Source: Tetrastigma voinierianum (lineage: Eukaryota > Streptophyta > Magnoliopsida > Vitales > Vitaceae). Taken from it: a stretch of DNA of 64,000 bases. A program made the position numbers and the translations under genes. Every line of letters begins with the position of its first letter. The first letter of the stretch is position 1. This document shows, in pieces, positions 21,407 to 32,735 of this stretch. The stretch is taken from NCBI GenBank assembly GCA_016808115.1, contig JAEQBH010001142.1, positions 124,001 through 188,000 of the forward strand, read 5' to 3'. Under the pieces are notes generated by a model. That model saw only the letters and a program-made list of their open reading frames with translations. It searched no databases and had not been told where the DNA came from.

Positions 21407-21716
21407 TCAACTTGAGCTAGCTCTCAAAGATTCAAATTACTTTCTTCTTTTCGGGCCGAACGAATCCATCCATTTTACATATTCCTGAATTGTCTCATCT
21501 TCACAAGAGGAAGGGTAATCATGAGTCAGGCTAGTCTCCAATGGTTTTGAAGGAACCAATTGGCTAGACACTATAGCCTCTATCATATCTACTTGGAAGC
21601 AACTGTCAGTATCATGTGGATGCTTTATGGCATTGAAAACATTGAATGTCACTTCCTCTTCTTGAACTCTCAACCCGAGTTCACCTTTTGCACATCAATC
21701 ATTGCCCTTCCCGTTG
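21407..21716 (-). pseudogene. PR-RT linker, broken
   Basis: Minus-strand remnant with 'EEEVTFNVFNAIKHP' and 'CFQVDMIEA' (21560-21673), the acidic linker that lies between protease and RT in Athila-like polyproteins. It ends in 'KRRK'. Frame breaks occur on both sides. Confidence 0.7.
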
Positions 21717-22202
21717 CTAGAATTGTCGTCCTAGGATGACTGGGACCACTTTATCTTTTTGCATGTCTAGAATGATAAAATCTTTCGGAAAGATAAATTT
21801 GTTCACTTTGACTAACACATCCTCCATGACACCACGCGGATGAGTTAGTGACCGATTTACTAACTGTAAGGTGATTGTCGTCGAGCGCGCTTCTCCCAAT
21901 TTCAGTTTCTTAAAGATCGACCACAACATAAGATTAATGCTCACACCTAGATCACACAGGGCTCTTTCAAATATTGCAGTCCCAATAGCACATGGGATTG
22001 TGAAGCTACCTGGATCTTTCAACTTAGGGGGAAACTTCTTCTGCAATATAACACTACATTCTTCTGATAGAGCAACAGTCTCATAGTCTCCCAACTTCCT
22101 TTTCTTGGACAAGACGTCCTTCATGAATTTCACATATCCCAGCAATTGCTCAAGTGCTTCAGTAAATGGGATGTTGATGTGAAGATTTTTGAAGATATCC
22201 AT
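21717..22202 (-). pseudogene. gag C-terminus and aspartic protease, Athila-like
   Basis: 161-residue open stretch. The N-terminal part 'MDIFKNLHINIPFTEALEQLLGYVKFMKDVLSKKRKL' is the conserved tail just before protease. 'ERALCDLGVSINLM' is the active-site loop (catalytic Asp followed by Leu, a form common in Athila proteases). 'LADRS'-like 'LVNRSLTHPRGVMEDVLVKVNKFIFPKDFIILDM' and 'VPVILGRQF' give the flap and C-terminal hydrophobic motif. Frame is lost at both ends. Confidence 0.88.
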
Positions 22203-23051
22203 GAACCTTCCAAATTACTTATCCAATATGTTCTTTCTCAATCTCTACGGATACGGGATAACAGGCTTCTCATCATACATAGGTTTCTAAGCTTCAACTT
22301 TCTCTGGTGTGTCTGAGACTGGTTTCTTTACTAACTTTTTAGCATCTTCCTCTACCTCGGCACTGCCTTTCTCACTTCCAGCAGGGTTTTCATCATCTTC
22401 TTGGGCCTCAATTGACTCGTCCAGAGTCTTACCACTCCTAAGGTTTACAGCTTTACAGTGCTCATTTCCTTCTCTCCTTGGGTTGACCTTTGCAGTACTA
22501 GGCAAATTTTTGTGTTCCCTCTCGCTCAATAATGAAGCCATTTGGCCCATTTGGACCTCCAAATTTCGGAGTTGAGCTGCTTGATTGTTCAAGGATGTCC
22601 TAGTCTCATTCTCGAACTTATCATATGACTTTATCATATTCATAAGCATATCAACTAACTGTTCCATTTTCAGATCTAGACTCGACTTCTTATCTTGAGG
22701 TGGTTGGAGAGGTTTGGCTTGCTCCATAGGATTACCTGCGTTCTGATTTTTCCATGAAAAGTTAGGATGGTTTTTCCACCCCGAATTATAACTTTGACCA
22801 TATGGGTTGAAGTTCTGATTTTGAGGGAACTTTTCCATATATTGAACCTGTTCAACAGTCAAATCTCCCATGGTATTCATCATTAGACATTGAGCAGTGG
22901 GATGAGGTCCATGACATTGCTTGCATGCAAGTGGACTTTCTTCAACTTTATGCACAGATAATTGAGAACCTAATTGTTGAGAAGCTTGTAGTTGCTTTGA
23001 GAGTGTAGACACTTGAGTAGATAAGTTTGTGAACATGTTTAAGTCAAACAC
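22203..23051 (-). pseudogene. gag: gag, zinc-knuckle half, Athila-like
   Basis: 254-residue open stretch (22287-23051) plus short broken tail. A heptad-like N-terminus 'LSTQVSTLSKQLQ' leads to a zinc knuckle 'CKQCHGPHPTAQC' (residues 43-55, CX2CX3HX4C). Next is the conserved 'YGQSYNSGWKNHPNFSWKNQ', a Gln-rich stretch, and a coiled-coil-like 'LNNQAAQLRNLEVQMGQMASLLSER'. The C-terminus is acidic (Glu/Asp/Ala). This half would bind the genomic RNA in the particle. Confidence 0.9.
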
Positions 23052-23745
23052 CCCAATTGGCTTCTTCGGTGCTACTCTCTCAACTGGCCATTAACAATCA
23101 TTCAAGGCTATGTTCTCAAGAATTTGATAAGCCTCCACTTCATTCTTCCCCATAATCGCTCCTCTAGCAGAAGCATTAATAAGAGTCCTAGTGGAACAAC
23201 TCAAACCATTGTAGAAATGATGGACTTGCATCCATTTGGTGAAACTATGGTGAGGGAATTTTCTCAACAAATCTTTGAATCTCTCCCATGCTTCATAGCA
23301 TGACTCTCCCTCATATTGATAAAAGCTACTGATGTCAATTCTCAACTTTGCTGCCTTTGCTGGTGGAAAGAATCTAATCATAAATTTGTTTGATAAGTCA
23401 TCCCATGATGTTATTGAATCTGGCGGTTTTGAAATTAGCCAATGCTTGGCTTTCTCCTTCAATGAGAATGGGAACAATCTGCTTAATGTAAGATCATCAA
23501 GCCACCCCATTATATTTCACTCGTATCACACACCTCCAAAAATTAGGATACGAGCATTCAAATCATGTATTTACTTCGTGGAACTGAATTCCTTACAGTA
23601 ACTAGAGAGTGATGGACTTGAGCTCGAAGTTGTTCGCTTGTATTGCTGGTCTCCTAATCACAGGTGGAGTAACCATAGATGGGTGACCATAATCTCTGAT
23701 AGGTGGCAACATAGTATCCATAGTATCCATATTTTCCGCATCTGG
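23052..23745 (-). pseudogene. gag: gag, capsid half, Athila-like
   Basis: Minus-strand capsid part. 23091-23510 is open (139 aa) and matches the retrotransposon gag domain (PF03732 type): 'LRLFPFSLKEKAKHWL'-like 'LSRLFPFSLKEKAKHWLISKPPDSITSWDDLSNKFMIRFFPPAK' and 'YEGESCYEAWERFKDLLRKFPHH'. Upstream, in other frames, are remnants for 'PPIRDYGHPSMVTPPVIRRPAIQANNFELKSITL' (about 23620-23720), the usual Athila gag N-terminus. The element's own 5' LTR and PBS are missing upstream, where a plus-strand gag remnant begins instead. Confidence 0.9.
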
Positions 23746-23759
23746 TTAAAATCACAATG

Positions 23760-24830
23760 GATCTGATCATCGAGTTGACAAATGCATTGGCTCACCTTGA
23801 GTAACAACTAAGAATGCGGCAATTGGAGGATGAGCATCAAAGAAGAGTGACAACTCAAATAAGGAGTCAAGGTAAACCATATGCATCACGGATTACGCCA
23901 CATGTGATGTTCCTATACATGAGCAATCATAATTTTGGATGGAGCCACTACCCAAACACCTCATGGAATACAAGCTACACCACTCCGCAGACTCCACAAG
24001 TCCAAAGATCAAGCCTATACGAAAAAATGGCTGAATTAGCAAGAATGCATGTTGAATTAGTCATAAAAAATGTTGAACGTTCATGACCAAGGGCTGAAAT
24101 GGACTACTCTCAAGTTGGTTTGCCTACATTTCTTGATCAAAATGAGGAAAGTCAACCTCCACATAAGAGAATGACTAAGTTTGAGGCAACCATAGCTGAA
24201 TTAGAAAGAGTTCATGCTGAATGTGCACAAGGACTAATGTTCAAATTCAACCTACTCTATTTAAGAGCGTGAAAGAAGATATAACTTCGATGGCTTCTTG
24301 TACTCAACTTACATTTGAGAAAGAACAACCTAAGCAAGAGGAGAGTATGAGTATACAAGAGCTAGTAGCCAAATACATGAAGGAACAAGAGAACATGACT
24401 AAAATGTCCATTGAAGGACAACATGAGAGTTTGTTATCAACTCATAAGGTGAATAAGGAATAAGAAAGCTTGAGCTACAATGAAGAAATCACCTCAAGAG
24501 ATAATGAAGAACTTGAGAAGTTACAGAATATGGAGAATGATGCACAAATTTTAGAAACCTTAGTTGTGAATGAAGAAGAGTCAACCTCTCCGGAACTACA
24601 TGAAAAGACAAATGATGTTGTGAAGACTATTCCGGAGATAACTTTTTAGGTTCCAAGGCATGAGGAAGTGAAAATAAGAAAGAAACCCCAACTTCCGAGG
24701 TGGATGAGTACATCATTCACTTGAATAATGAATTGAGAGGAATCATTGTAAATAAAAAAAAATGAAAAAAATAGAAATTAGAAAAAAAAATTAATGATCT
24801 TAGAAGACTATGTTCTCAAATTGTTGATTG
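23760..24830 (+). pseudogene. gag-like ORF of a gag-only element, broken
   Basis: Plus-strand remnant that meets the minus-strand gag head-on near 23750. The readable part (23814-24086) holds 'NHNFGWSHYPNTSWN' followed by 'SSLYEKMAELARMHVELVIK', the gag motif pair GW-x-HxN and a helical repeat seen in Athila/Tat-type gags. 24221-24463 adds an acidic region 'SIQELVAKYMKEQENMTK'. A basic tail '..KPQLPRW' is visible near 24700. No protease or pol follows before the 3' end, so the element resembles a gag-only non-autonomous derivative. Confidence 0.6.
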
Positions 24831-26461
24831 AGCACAATTATCACCTCTTAGAGAAGGATGGAGGTAAGAATTACCAACATATCCATAGTTGGTAGAGTCT
24901 AGCTGGACTCGAAAAATGGAGCAGCTTCTTGGGAGGCAGCCCAAGTTCAAAAAGTTTCATTTTCTCTTTTCTATTTTTTTAGATACTTTTGAGTTTGTTT
25001 TTGAATAAATTTTCTTGCTTGCTCTTGTGTTTCTTAATGTTGTTTTTCAGGTTTTTGGAGTTCAAAGTTGGCTATGGAGGTGGAGAATCTTGAAAAGTGA
25101 AAGTTTATAGTATCTTGGAGGTTCAAAGAACAAAAATTGAACAAAGAAATCAGTTTCAAAGATCCCCTCCTCATTCCATTCCATACATGCTTCCTATTCA
25201 GCTCCATCTCATTTGAACTAAAGTCTAATCCTCTAACACCTTTGCCTCCAAAGCTTGAGCCATATTCATTGGAGCAACTTCAAGACTTGATCAACCTCAG
25301 GAGTACTAGCACATTCTGCTTTTGCTTCACATTGAGGACAATGTTTAATTAAAGTTTAGATAGGGTGGGTGAGGGTTGAGATCAGAATTCAATTTTTTTT
25401 CAAAAATCCAGCTTTTGTATCTCCTTTACTTGTTTTAGTTATTTCTTTTTAGTTGTTTGGTTGTTATTTGAATTTGTTTTTCTTATTTTGTTTATTTGTG
25501 TCTCATATGAGTCGAGTTTGTGCCTAGTGAATTGGTTTTTGAGAATGCATTGCTTTGAAAGCAATTGTTTTCAGTTTAAAATGGGATACCTTTGCATTTG
25601 TTTGATTTAGGACTTATGAGTGTATCTTTGATTGTGGGAGACTTAGCTTGAATAGCCCCATTGTTTCTCAAGAAATCATTTCTTAAGGAAACTCCTACAC
25701 ACACACACACACTAGGTCTCATTTATACACTTTGGCTCCAACCTCTTTTTCTCAAACTGAACTTACCTTGAGAGACCTTAACTTCTATAGTGATGGAACA
25801 CCTCAATAAAGAGGATTTCCATTGTGCCCCAACTGAAAAAAAAAAAAAAAAAAGAGAAAACGGAAAGAAAAAAAAAAAGCAAAAAGAGAAAAAGAAAGAA
25901 AATAAACAAATAAGTGAATTTACTCACAAGTAGGTGCTTTGGTTTTTAGTTAAGTGTTCGAGGTGAAATTCGAGGGGAACAAAATGTCCCGGTGCCCTTA
26001 ACCGACTGGTGGAGAGTCACCAATGGATCCCCGCTACATGGACGCTTTTCTAAAACTCCTTAGCATTGCTTCCTACTTTTTAGTTTTAGTTGTTTAATAA
26101 AAGGTGTGTTCTTATCTTGTTTTGGTTAATTTTCTTTCAAATAAAGTGAGTTGAGTTTGGTTGAAGAGTTTTTTGGAACGTGAGTCTATATTTGAGACCT
26201 ACAACATTATTTACACCGAGTCCCTTTAGGAAAGATCTATTGAGGGCTTGGGGGCAAAACTTGCCTTGATCAACATACCATTTGAATGCCTTGTCTTTTA
26301 GAGATGATAAATGTTTTGGAATCCCATTTTGGCTAACATGTTTTCTTAGAACATTTCCAATCTTTCTCTTAACATGTACTAGCACCATACTCATACTCAT
26401 ATCTATCTTAGTGCTTTTGTTTTATGTTTGTGTTTCCTTTGCTTAGGGACAAACAAAGATT
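24831..26461 (+). other. 3' non-coding region of the gag-only element
   Basis: Contains the box CTTGGGAGGCAGCCCAAG (24937-24954), a T-rich stretch and an acceptor-like TTGTTTTTCAG (25041-25051). A 71-residue ORF of unknown type (25137-25352) ends in the phrase 'cacattgaggacaatgtttaa'. Then come a run of CA dinucleotides (25697-25712), a purine tract (25835-25913) and the conserved block at 25988-26036. No other coding signal is visible. Confidence 0.6.
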
Positions 26462-26475
26462 TAAGTTTAGGGGTG
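26462..26475 (+). promoter_or_regulatory. Polypurine tract
   Basis: TAAGTTTAGGGGTG directly before the LTR start TGATGAGT. Confidence 0.8.
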
Positions 26476-28016
26476 TGATGAGTATCATTTATACTCATTT
26501 CATCAACATATTTTGCTTATATTTTTAGTAGTTTTATTATATAAATAAGTGATCTAATGCTCTAAATGTTCAATTTGTGGTTAGGTCAACTATGAGCCCA
26601 TATGGAGCAAAAACAAAGAGATAAAACCCAAAAATCAGCAAACTAAACATGTAGCAGCAGCTACTGTGTTTTGATGTTTTCATATGCATGATGATCCCAA
26701 ATGGATGCAATATTTATATGGATGGATAGGAGACTTCTCAGGCTTTCTAAAGAGACCTTATTCACTCTATTTGGACTTCAAATGATCAAGTTATGACTCT
26801 TGGTAGTTGAAGGAAGAAGAGAAGAGGGCTCAAAAGTGACCTGTTGGAAAATTTTGTACATTCAGTATTTATAATCATTACTAAAGTGTTTTTCCTGGCC
26901 ATATCTAGATTCTACACTTCAAGGGATTTCCAACGGTACTAAGAACACCTAAATTGAAGTTTGGATGATAAAGTTATGGCCTTACAAAGTTGGAGCAAAA
27001 ACATAAAAGCTGCAGCAACGTCGCGATGTTGCAAAGAGCTGCAGAAACGCAGCATCCCGACGCTGCGACGTTCGGGGTTGGTTTTGGATCGATTTTTAGC
27101 GCATTTTGAGCCCATAATTGTAGGTTTTAAAGTTCAAACCCGAAGGAGACGAGGGGGAACCTTTTTGGGAGGTTTGGAAGGGGGGAAAGACCCTAGGGCA
27201 TGGTTCTCTTTAGGGAAAAAGATGGATTAAAGAATATGAAGATTGAAGAGGAGATTTGAGCTTCATTCATCACATTAGGCTATTTCTTCTCCCTTTTCAT
27301 GTTTTCTGTCTTTATGGCTGTATCTTTCCCCATTGATGGACTATTGATTTTCTTTTCTAGGCTTTTGCTGTATTTAGACATGGATCTTATATATAATGGT
27401 TGATTTTCCTATTTTTATTGTCTTTTTGTGATTGTATATCTATTAATTCATTCTTGGTTGATATTTACATATTGATTTCTAGATATTCTCAATATGGAGA
27501 GTGGTTTCTTGTGAGATCTGAGAAGTGAGTGAGAAATTAAACATAGATGAGTTAACCTAATAAATTTGATAATATAGGATTATCAATAATTAGAGGCTTA
27601 TAGCTTTTATCATCAGAACCTTAACATTTGGGGTTGAGCTAAGAAGCAAGAAACCTAGTGATAAATGGTAGGTTATTTGACCTGAGAAAGGCTTTAATTA
27701 CATTAGATAGAATTGCCTTGGATAGCATTTCATAGAGACAATAGAGGAATCTGATCTAAGATATAATAGAAATGTCCACCGCACCAAACACCCTAGAACA
27801 TATTCTCGTGTCCCATAGTCGCACTTGTTAGTCTATTAAGTTTTTAGTTTAGTTTAATTTAAATTCTACTTAAACAATCTTTGACCGTTTGAATATTAGA
27901 GAAGCGTTTCTAATTTTGGTACTTAGAATCACCATTTTCCCTATGGATCGATATTCGTACTTAGGTACACTTTATTACTTGACAAGCATATACTTGTGCA
28001 GAATAGGCACTCATCA
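26476..28016 (+). mobile_element. 3' LTR of the gag-only element (LTR D, 1541 bp)
   Basis: Starts TGATGAGT and ends ACTCATCA, a perfect 8-bp terminal inverted repeat, and is preceded by a PPT. It carries a short decayed palindrome cluster (27014-27075: AACGTCGCGATGTT, GACGCTGCGACGTT). The end part 'tacactttattacttgacaagcatatacttgtg' is mirrored in inverted orientation at 28130-28160. Confidence 0.85.
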
Positions 28017-28053
28017 CATATTTTATCGTATATTTTTAATACACATACAAAAT

Positions 28054-28072
28054 ACGCCTATTTGATAGGCGT
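28054..28072. repeat. Perfect hairpin between two facing LTRs
   Basis: ACGCCTAT-TTG-ATAGGCGT: 8-bp perfect stem with a 3-base loop, in the gap of about 93 bp between LTR D and the inverted LTR E. It could be a trace of an end-joining event or a chance hairpin. Confidence 0.6.
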
Positions 28073-28109
28073 TTATGTGATTGTGTTTTTATGGATGTGA
28101 AATAAGAAG

Positions 28110-29316
28110 TGCAAATTGCCTAATCGCGCAAGTATACGCTTGTCAAGTAATAAAGTGTATCTAAGTACGAATATCGATCCACAGGGAAAACCTTAATCGT
28201 AGTATGCTAAATACCAAAATTATAATACTTCTTTAATATTCAAACTAGCAATCGTGATGGCTAAGTGGAAATAAAAGCAGATTAAATTACTACTAATGTA
28301 ACTATGTGTTTCAGACGTAAGAATGATCAAGGTGCAAAGAGGTTAGGTTGTTGGAGTTGTTGGATAGTCCTACTATGTAATGCTGCGGTTCTATTCCATT
28401 ATCTAGTATACATGTTCTCCAAGGCGGCTCTCATCTATTGTAATTAAAGCCTTTCTCAATGTCATTTAAACTCCCTTTATCACTAGGTTTCTTGCTCCTT
28501 GGCTCAACCCCAAGCATTAAAGGTGCATGGAATGCAAAGAACTCTCAAGCCTCCTAATGATTGATAATCATATATTACCAAGTTTATTAGACTAACCCAA
28601 CTATGTCTAATTCTTCATTCACTTCTCAGATCTTACAAAGAACCACTCACATATTAAGATTGATCAGAAGTTAATATGTTGATTTCAACCAAGCATAAGT
28701 TAATGAGAAAACAAATATATATAAGATAATAGAATTATGAAAGGTTAACACTTTAACATAGTATTCATGTCCAAATCACTACCAACACCCTAAATCACGA
28801 AATTAGAACCTCATGATGTTTTGTTCCATTACAATTGAAAAGCAAGACATAATACTGAGGATAGAGAAAACTTCAAAGAACGAAGGAATGACGGTCTCTC
28901 GGACTCTTCAAGTCTCTCTCTCTAAGATAGGCCTTCAAGTCTCATTTCCTCTATTTCAGATCTGATTTCCTCAAACCCTAGCACTGCAAACAATTTTCCA
29001 ACCCCCCAAAATTGGATTCTGCTGTCCCTTTTATAGCTTCTTCACGAGATAAGGTTTGTTAAGTCCTTCTCGCAAAGTCGAGACATTGGGACGTCACGAC
29101 GTTAGGGCGTCGCGACGTTGGATCGATTTTTGCACCCATCTTCTCCAGGACTCCTACAAGGCTCCATTTACAACATTTTTAAATATTTTTCCTACAAAAA
29201 CCCAAGAAAGCTAAATATGAGGAAAGTAATCAAAACATGGTTATATATATATATGAAACTGATCCCAAATCTAGCTAAATCCCGGGCTTGTAACGAGTGT
29301 TTTTAGACACTCACCA
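28110..29316 (-). mobile_element. LTR E, related to LTR D, inverted orientation
   Basis: Minus-strand LTR starting TGGTGAGTG (29316 downward), with a palindrome cluster at about 29083-29123 (ACGTCGCGACG and variants). A TATA-like TATAAAA lies at 29028-29034 (-). The transcribed part mirrors 27480-28010, for example 'gatctgagaagtgagtgaa' and the end around 28130-28175. No internal domain or TSD is evident on either side, so its original partner is unknown. Confidence 0.75.
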
Positions 29317-31066
29317 CTATGTCGCGACATAAAATGGCAGACTAAAGGGAAAAGACAAATCAAGTTGGTTGTGACAAAGGATTGTATGTTGCGACAAATA
29401 TTTCAATGAATGAAAAGATCAAGGCAGGAAATATGTCACGACATTTTCAAAGTATGTTGTGACATAAAGTTCAGAAGTCAGCATAGAAAGGTAAGAAGGC
29501 TATATCGCGAAAAAGAAGTTTTATGTCGCAACAACCACAACATAATGCTGAGAGGGAACTCTATCACGACATCGAATTTTATTATTGCGACAAGGGTTGT
29601 GAAGAACTATAGAAAGAATGTTGCTACAAAGCTTTTTATGTCGCAACAAACACAAGACGAATTTAGTTGAGCTTTGTCGTGACATTTCCAAAGTATGTCA
29701 CAACATAATTCATGAAAAAGGTACAGAACACTGTCGCGACATAACACTACATTATTTTTCTTTTATTTATTTTTTATCGATTTAGTTTTAACTTACATTT
29801 TAGTTAGTAATTTTCTTTGGATTTGAGCAGTGATCTGAGATGAAGTTTTAAGTTGGGTTCATTGTAAACATTTCGATTTCATTACTGTCTGATTTCAATG
29901 GAATCTGGAAATTTTATGGAGTTCATTTATTTTAGTTTGTTTGCAATTTCAGTGAATTTTCCTAATTAGTTAGTCACTGTTATTTGTAATCTAGTTTTGA
30001 AAGACAAAGTTTCCTTTAGGAATGGATTGGTGTTAGTTATCATTTTCTATGAAACTTAAAAGAATTCCAAAGTTAGAAATCTTGAATTTATCTAATTGGT
30101 TTGTTCTTAAAATGAATTGTTCTTAATATTAGTAGCTTGTACTGTAGCAAAGGGATTCACTTAAATTTCTAGAGGCCCTTGAGTGACACAGATGGAGATT
30201 CCTTGAGTATGTATAGCATCGGGGGTATGCTAGACTAATATTTTGGAACTAATGAACTCTGAAAGATTACCTTGCTAAATCACTAATTTACTCATGGTGT
30301 GAGGATTAGTTGGTTGATGTATCAGTTTAATTTATTAGAGGTTTCTCCTTTGTTTGATGGAATGATCTTGATCCCATGTTAGCATAGATCTAATCGAGGA
30401 GCTAAAGAGTTTACTCAAATTAGAATGATGAGATATCAATTAGATTAGAGAAGGTTTGCATTTTCCTGTCTATGGGGGTAAGAATTCTTCAGTCCTAGGA
30501 ACCGACTGTGAAGTACTGAAAAGGAAAAATATCCAGTTCTTATAAAGAGGATTATATCCTAGAAGTAACTAATTAGATCCATGTGTCTGGAAGGAATATG
30601 GTTCTCTAATTAGAAAAATGTATGGTGTATGGAGGAATCCAAACTATACGACCTTGCATCTTTGACAAGTTCATATCTCAATCTAATGGTTGAACCATGT
30701 TATAGAATGATGCAAAAATTGATGATTATACATTGATTTATTTCCCAGTGTTAACTTTACTCAATGAACTCTCAATTCCAATTCATTTTGAATTTTTGTT
30801 ATAGTTATTGCACTCTATTTAGTCATTCTTCACAGTTTAAACAAATCAACTTTAATAGGAGTTCAAATAGTGAGGATTCTTATAGTTGTTGTAATTGGAT
30901 TTTAAGATCTCTATCAATCCTCATGGGAATGATATCTAGACTTAAAATCCAATCGTATTACTGTATGACTTTGCACTTGCGTAATTCATCAATAATAAAT
31001 TTTCATTATTACAAACACATTAGAAAACATTTTCTTATAATTTTTAGTCAACATAAGGTCCAATCA
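29317..31066 (+). mobile_element. LTR B, copy of the LTR A family, truncated
   Basis: Plus-strand copy of LTR A: a palindrome array (29320-29750: TGTCGCGACAT and CpG variants), then the same transcribed part as 1500-2715. The TATA segment seen at 1298 in LTR A is missing here (the array runs straight into T-rich sequence at 29750). The 5' start is truncated against LTR E, and the copy ends CAATCA at 31066 before PBS-like units. Confidence 0.8.
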
Positions 31067-31400
31067 AGTTTTTAGCATCACTACCGGGGACTTTAGTTAG
31101 TCTTTGGTAGCAGTGTCGAAAAAAGGTCTAAACATGTTTTTGGCGCCATTGCCGGGGACTGAATAGTCTTTGGAGGCAATGCTAGAAGTTTGGCACACAC
31201 ACACACACCGATCTCATTAATTTTTGGGTATAACAAGTTTTTGGCGCCGTTGTCAGGAACTGAATAGTCTTTGGAGGCAATGCCATAAGTTTGGCACACA
31301 CACACCGGGACCTCATCATTTTCGGGTCTAATGCTTGTATTTCATTGTCCATAGTCTTTGAGGCAAGGCTGGCTCGCATACACACACATCTCATCATTTT
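31067..31400 (+). repeat. At least three tandem PBS-containing units
   Basis: Units of about 70-100 bp each start 'aagtttttggcgcc..' and continue 'ggactgaatagtctttggaggcaatg..agtttggcacacac'. PBS-like cores: 31072-31090 (decayed), 31141-31158 TGGCGCCATTGCCGGGGA (one base off the tRNA-Asp consensus) and 31242-31259 TGGCGCCGTTGTCAGGAA. A fourth partial unit lies at about 31340-31400. CA-dinucleotide runs (31195-31216) lie inside the units. Confidence 0.85.
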
Positions 31401-31730
31401 TTAGTCTAACACCGCCTCATTTTTCTCATTTATTATCATTGTCATCGCACCCTTCTTTGGAACTACATGAACTGGGCTTACCCAAGGACTATATGATATT
31501 GCATATATAAAGCCTGCATTTAGCCATTTAAGAACTTTTTTCTTTAGTACCTCTTTCATGATTGGATTTAGCCTCCTCTGATGTTCAATTGAGGTCTTTG
31601 CATTCTCCTCCATGAGGATTTTATACATACAAGCTGATGGGTTGATCCCCTTCTAATCTTCTACTGACCATGAAATAGCTTCCTTATGTTTTCTCAGAAT
31701 TTCCACCACTTTCTGCTCTTTCTTTGTGGT
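31401..31730 (-). pseudogene. RT N-terminal fragment, Athila-like
   Basis: Minus-strand 75-residue open piece 'MYKILMEENAKTSIEHQRRLNPIMKEVLKKKVLKWLNAGFIYAISYSPWVSPVHVVPKKGAMTMIINEK'. It matches the start of Athila RT (compare residues 50-130 of the frame at 20024-21406) and stops before the catalytic motifs. It is cut at 31400, where plus-strand PBS units begin. Confidence 0.85.
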
Positions 31731-32069
31731 CAAGTCATCTGCTAATATTACAGGTTTAGACCTTTATTCACCAAGGAATGCATATTTTAAGTGCTTTAGC
31801 AACTCTTTTAGGACAAGACCTTCAAAGCTCTTTTCTTCCACCTGGATTTTTTCCTCACTCTTTAGACTTTCTGTGCTTCCTTCATTTAAGCTCAAAACAG
31901 TTTCTGCAATCAGTTCTTTCTTTTCAAATTCATCAATATAGAATGAAGAAGAGATGTAGTCATTAAATGAGTTCTTTTTCATTAAATCATAATTCATCTT
32001 CTTACAAACAGAATTAACACTGTCAATGTTCATAAAATGAGCCTACTCAACATATTGTTGCTTCAAACA
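31731..32069 (-). pseudogene. PR-RT linker fragment, Athila-like
   Basis: Acidic linker with 'LKELLKHLKYAFLGE' (31764-31808) leading into RT, as in the intact order of these elements. No catalytic motif. Confidence 0.7.
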
Positions 32070-32735
32070 TTAATTAAGACCAAAGTAGACTTCCTCAGTG
32101 CCAACTCTAAGGGTAGGCTCCCCTTTATTCACATCAATAAGAGCTGCTCCTATAACTAGAAATGGTTTGCCAAGCAGCAGTGGAATATGCTTGTTCTCTT
32201 CTATATCAATCACAATAAAGTCAACTAGAAAAATAAACTTTCCCAACTTGACCAACACGTCTTCCAGGATACCTTTAGGTTGAGCCATGGATCTGTCTGC
32301 CGTCTGTAGGGACATTATAGTGGGAGTTAACTCCCCCAAACTTAGCCTTTTCACCACCGACAGAGGCATCAAATTGATGCTTGCACCTGAATCACATAAA
32401 GCTTTACCAAATTCATAGTTGCCAATGGTGCAAGGTATTAGGAAGTTCCTTGGATCTTGCATTTTCTGAGGCATGTTCTTTTGGATAAAGCACTGCAGTT
32501 TTCTGATAAACTTACCACTTCTCCTTCATCTAACTTCCTCTTTTTGTTGATAATATCCTTCATAAACTTTTCCTAGTGTGGCATTTAAGCTAATACCTTA
32601 GCAAAAATGATGTTTATCTCTAGCTTCTTGAATATATTCAGGAACCTTGCATACTGACTGGCCAGCTTGGACTGCTACAGTCTCTGGGGGAATGGGACTG
32701 TTAAGACCAGATTTGACCAAGTAATCAACTAAGCT
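32070..32735 (-). pseudogene. gag tail and aspartic protease, Athila-like
   Basis: 32070-32474 is open (134 aa): 'FGKALCDSGASINLMPLSVVKRL' contains the canonical DSGAS catalytic loop; 'LQTADRSMAQPKGILEDVLVKLGKFIFLVDFIVIDI' and 'IPLLLGKPFLVIGAALIDVNKGEPTLRV' complete the fold. This copy retains catalytic residues that the copy at 21717 lacks. The gag tail (32475-32735) is frame-shifted. Upstream, LTR C joins directly, so the rest of gag has been deleted. Confidence 0.88.

Noticed and set aside
26476..29316. Foldback DNA transposon (two inverted arms)
   Set aside because: The left arm has PPT, TG/CA ends and an internal retroelement region, so both arms are LTRs; no TSD flanks the pair.
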